A program made the translations under genes and the position numbers. Of a stretch of DNA of 39,739 nucleotides, positions 39,607-39,739 are shown piece by piece. The stretch comes from Miniimonas arenae. GTDB taxonomy: Bacteria; Actinomycetota; Actinomycetes; Actinomycetales; Beutenbergiaceae. Each line of letters begins with the position of its first letter. The first letter of the stretch is position 1. The stretch covers positions 1 to 39,739 of the forward strand of contig NZ_VENP01000029.1 of NCBI RefSeq assembly GCF_006351005.1, read 5' to 3'. The notes below the pieces were generated by a model. That model searched no databases and was not told where the DNA came from. It worked only from the letters and a program-made list of their open reading frames with translations.

Positions 39607-39739
39607 CTAGGTGTCGCCGATGACGAGGGTGCTGCGGGCGGCTTCGATGACGTCGTTGGTGATGAGGTGGAGCTCGTTGATCTTGAGGATTCGTTCGATC
39701 TGGACGAAGAGGCGGTGGACGAGTCGGAAGTTGCCGCGG
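39607..39739 (-). CDS. AAA+ ATPase of a transposon (TniB/IstB/ExeA-like), C-terminal end only
   Basis: The last 43 residues are visible, reading GNFRLVHRLFVQIERILKIN then ELHLITNDVIEAARSTLVIGDT and a TAG stop at 39607-39609. The GGNFRLL.RL..Q..RIL.IN and V.EAAR..LVIG pattern is the C-terminal lid helix of AAA+ ATPases that accompany DDE transposases of the Tn7/Mu/Tn402 group. The gene runs off the right edge, so Walker motifs cannot be checked. Confidence 0.7.
   Translation of the reverse strand, partial: RGNFRLVHRLFVQIERILKINELHLITNDVIEAARSTLVIGDT

Noticed and set aside
1-39739. tRNA or rRNA genes, riboswitches
   Set aside because: No cloverleaf with the conserved T-loop (GGTTCGAAT-like) and no rRNA or riboswitch motif was recognised on reading; a covariance-model scan would be decisive.

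Overview
The window is very GC-rich (third codon positions almost all G or C). It looks like a chromosome segment of a high-GC actinobacterium, most likely Micrococcales and near Cellulomonas or Isoptericola. That placement rests on gene content (MocR/YczE pair, DUF222-HNH nuclease, AbiEi/DUF559 protein, ThrE-type exporter), on many GTG starts, and on frequent leaderless starts. It is an inference, not a database result.

Layout. Positions 1-96 are the leader-side flank and 97-3082 a type I-E CRISPR array: 49 full 28-nt repeats, 61-bp period, 33-nt spacers, plus one degenerate repeat-length unit. No cas gene is present; they would be expected to the left, outside the window. From 3189 to about 31300 the content is mostly ordinary chromosomal: MOSC protein, small unknowns, ThrE-family exporter, ADP-ribosylglycohydrolase/PfkB kinase pair, MocR regulator divergent from a YczE membrane protein, peptide deformylase, an AbiEi/DUF559 protein flanked by inverted copies of a nested palindrome, a kinase-like/flippase-like membrane protein, an LNPQPLPP-motif protein, an SLC13 permease, a YdeP-type molybdopterin oxidoreductase, urate hydroxylase HpxO, an acyltransferase, a lipoprotein, a DUF4203 membrane protein, a cysteine-less HesB-like protein, DoxX, glycerate kinase, a DUF222-HNH nuclease and an MBL-fold hydrolase.

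From 30434 to 36624 come a divergent LysR/MFS pair (like ynfL/ynfM), a maltose O-acetyltransferase gene with a 1-nt frameshift behind a perfect 22-bp palindromic operator candidate, a serine hydrolase, and an MFS transporter gene with a second 1-nt frameshift.

The right end (36677-39739) is accessory DNA. It holds a VbhA-like antitoxin, a Fic protein and a serine recombinase in one operon; divergent from them is an AbiJ-like HEPN protein with visibly lower GC; then a probable Tn402/Tn552-type transposon end and the C-terminus of its AAA+ ATPase. The Fic motif lacks its second arginine, and the antitoxin lacks the glutamate that normally pairs with that arginine. This apparent covariation is the most interesting protein-level signal.

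At the DNA level a recurrent start architecture stands out: a TANNNT -10 box followed by 6-8 nt and then directly by ATG or GTG, with no room for a Shine-Dalgarno site. It occurs at a dozen genes and helps decide several starts.
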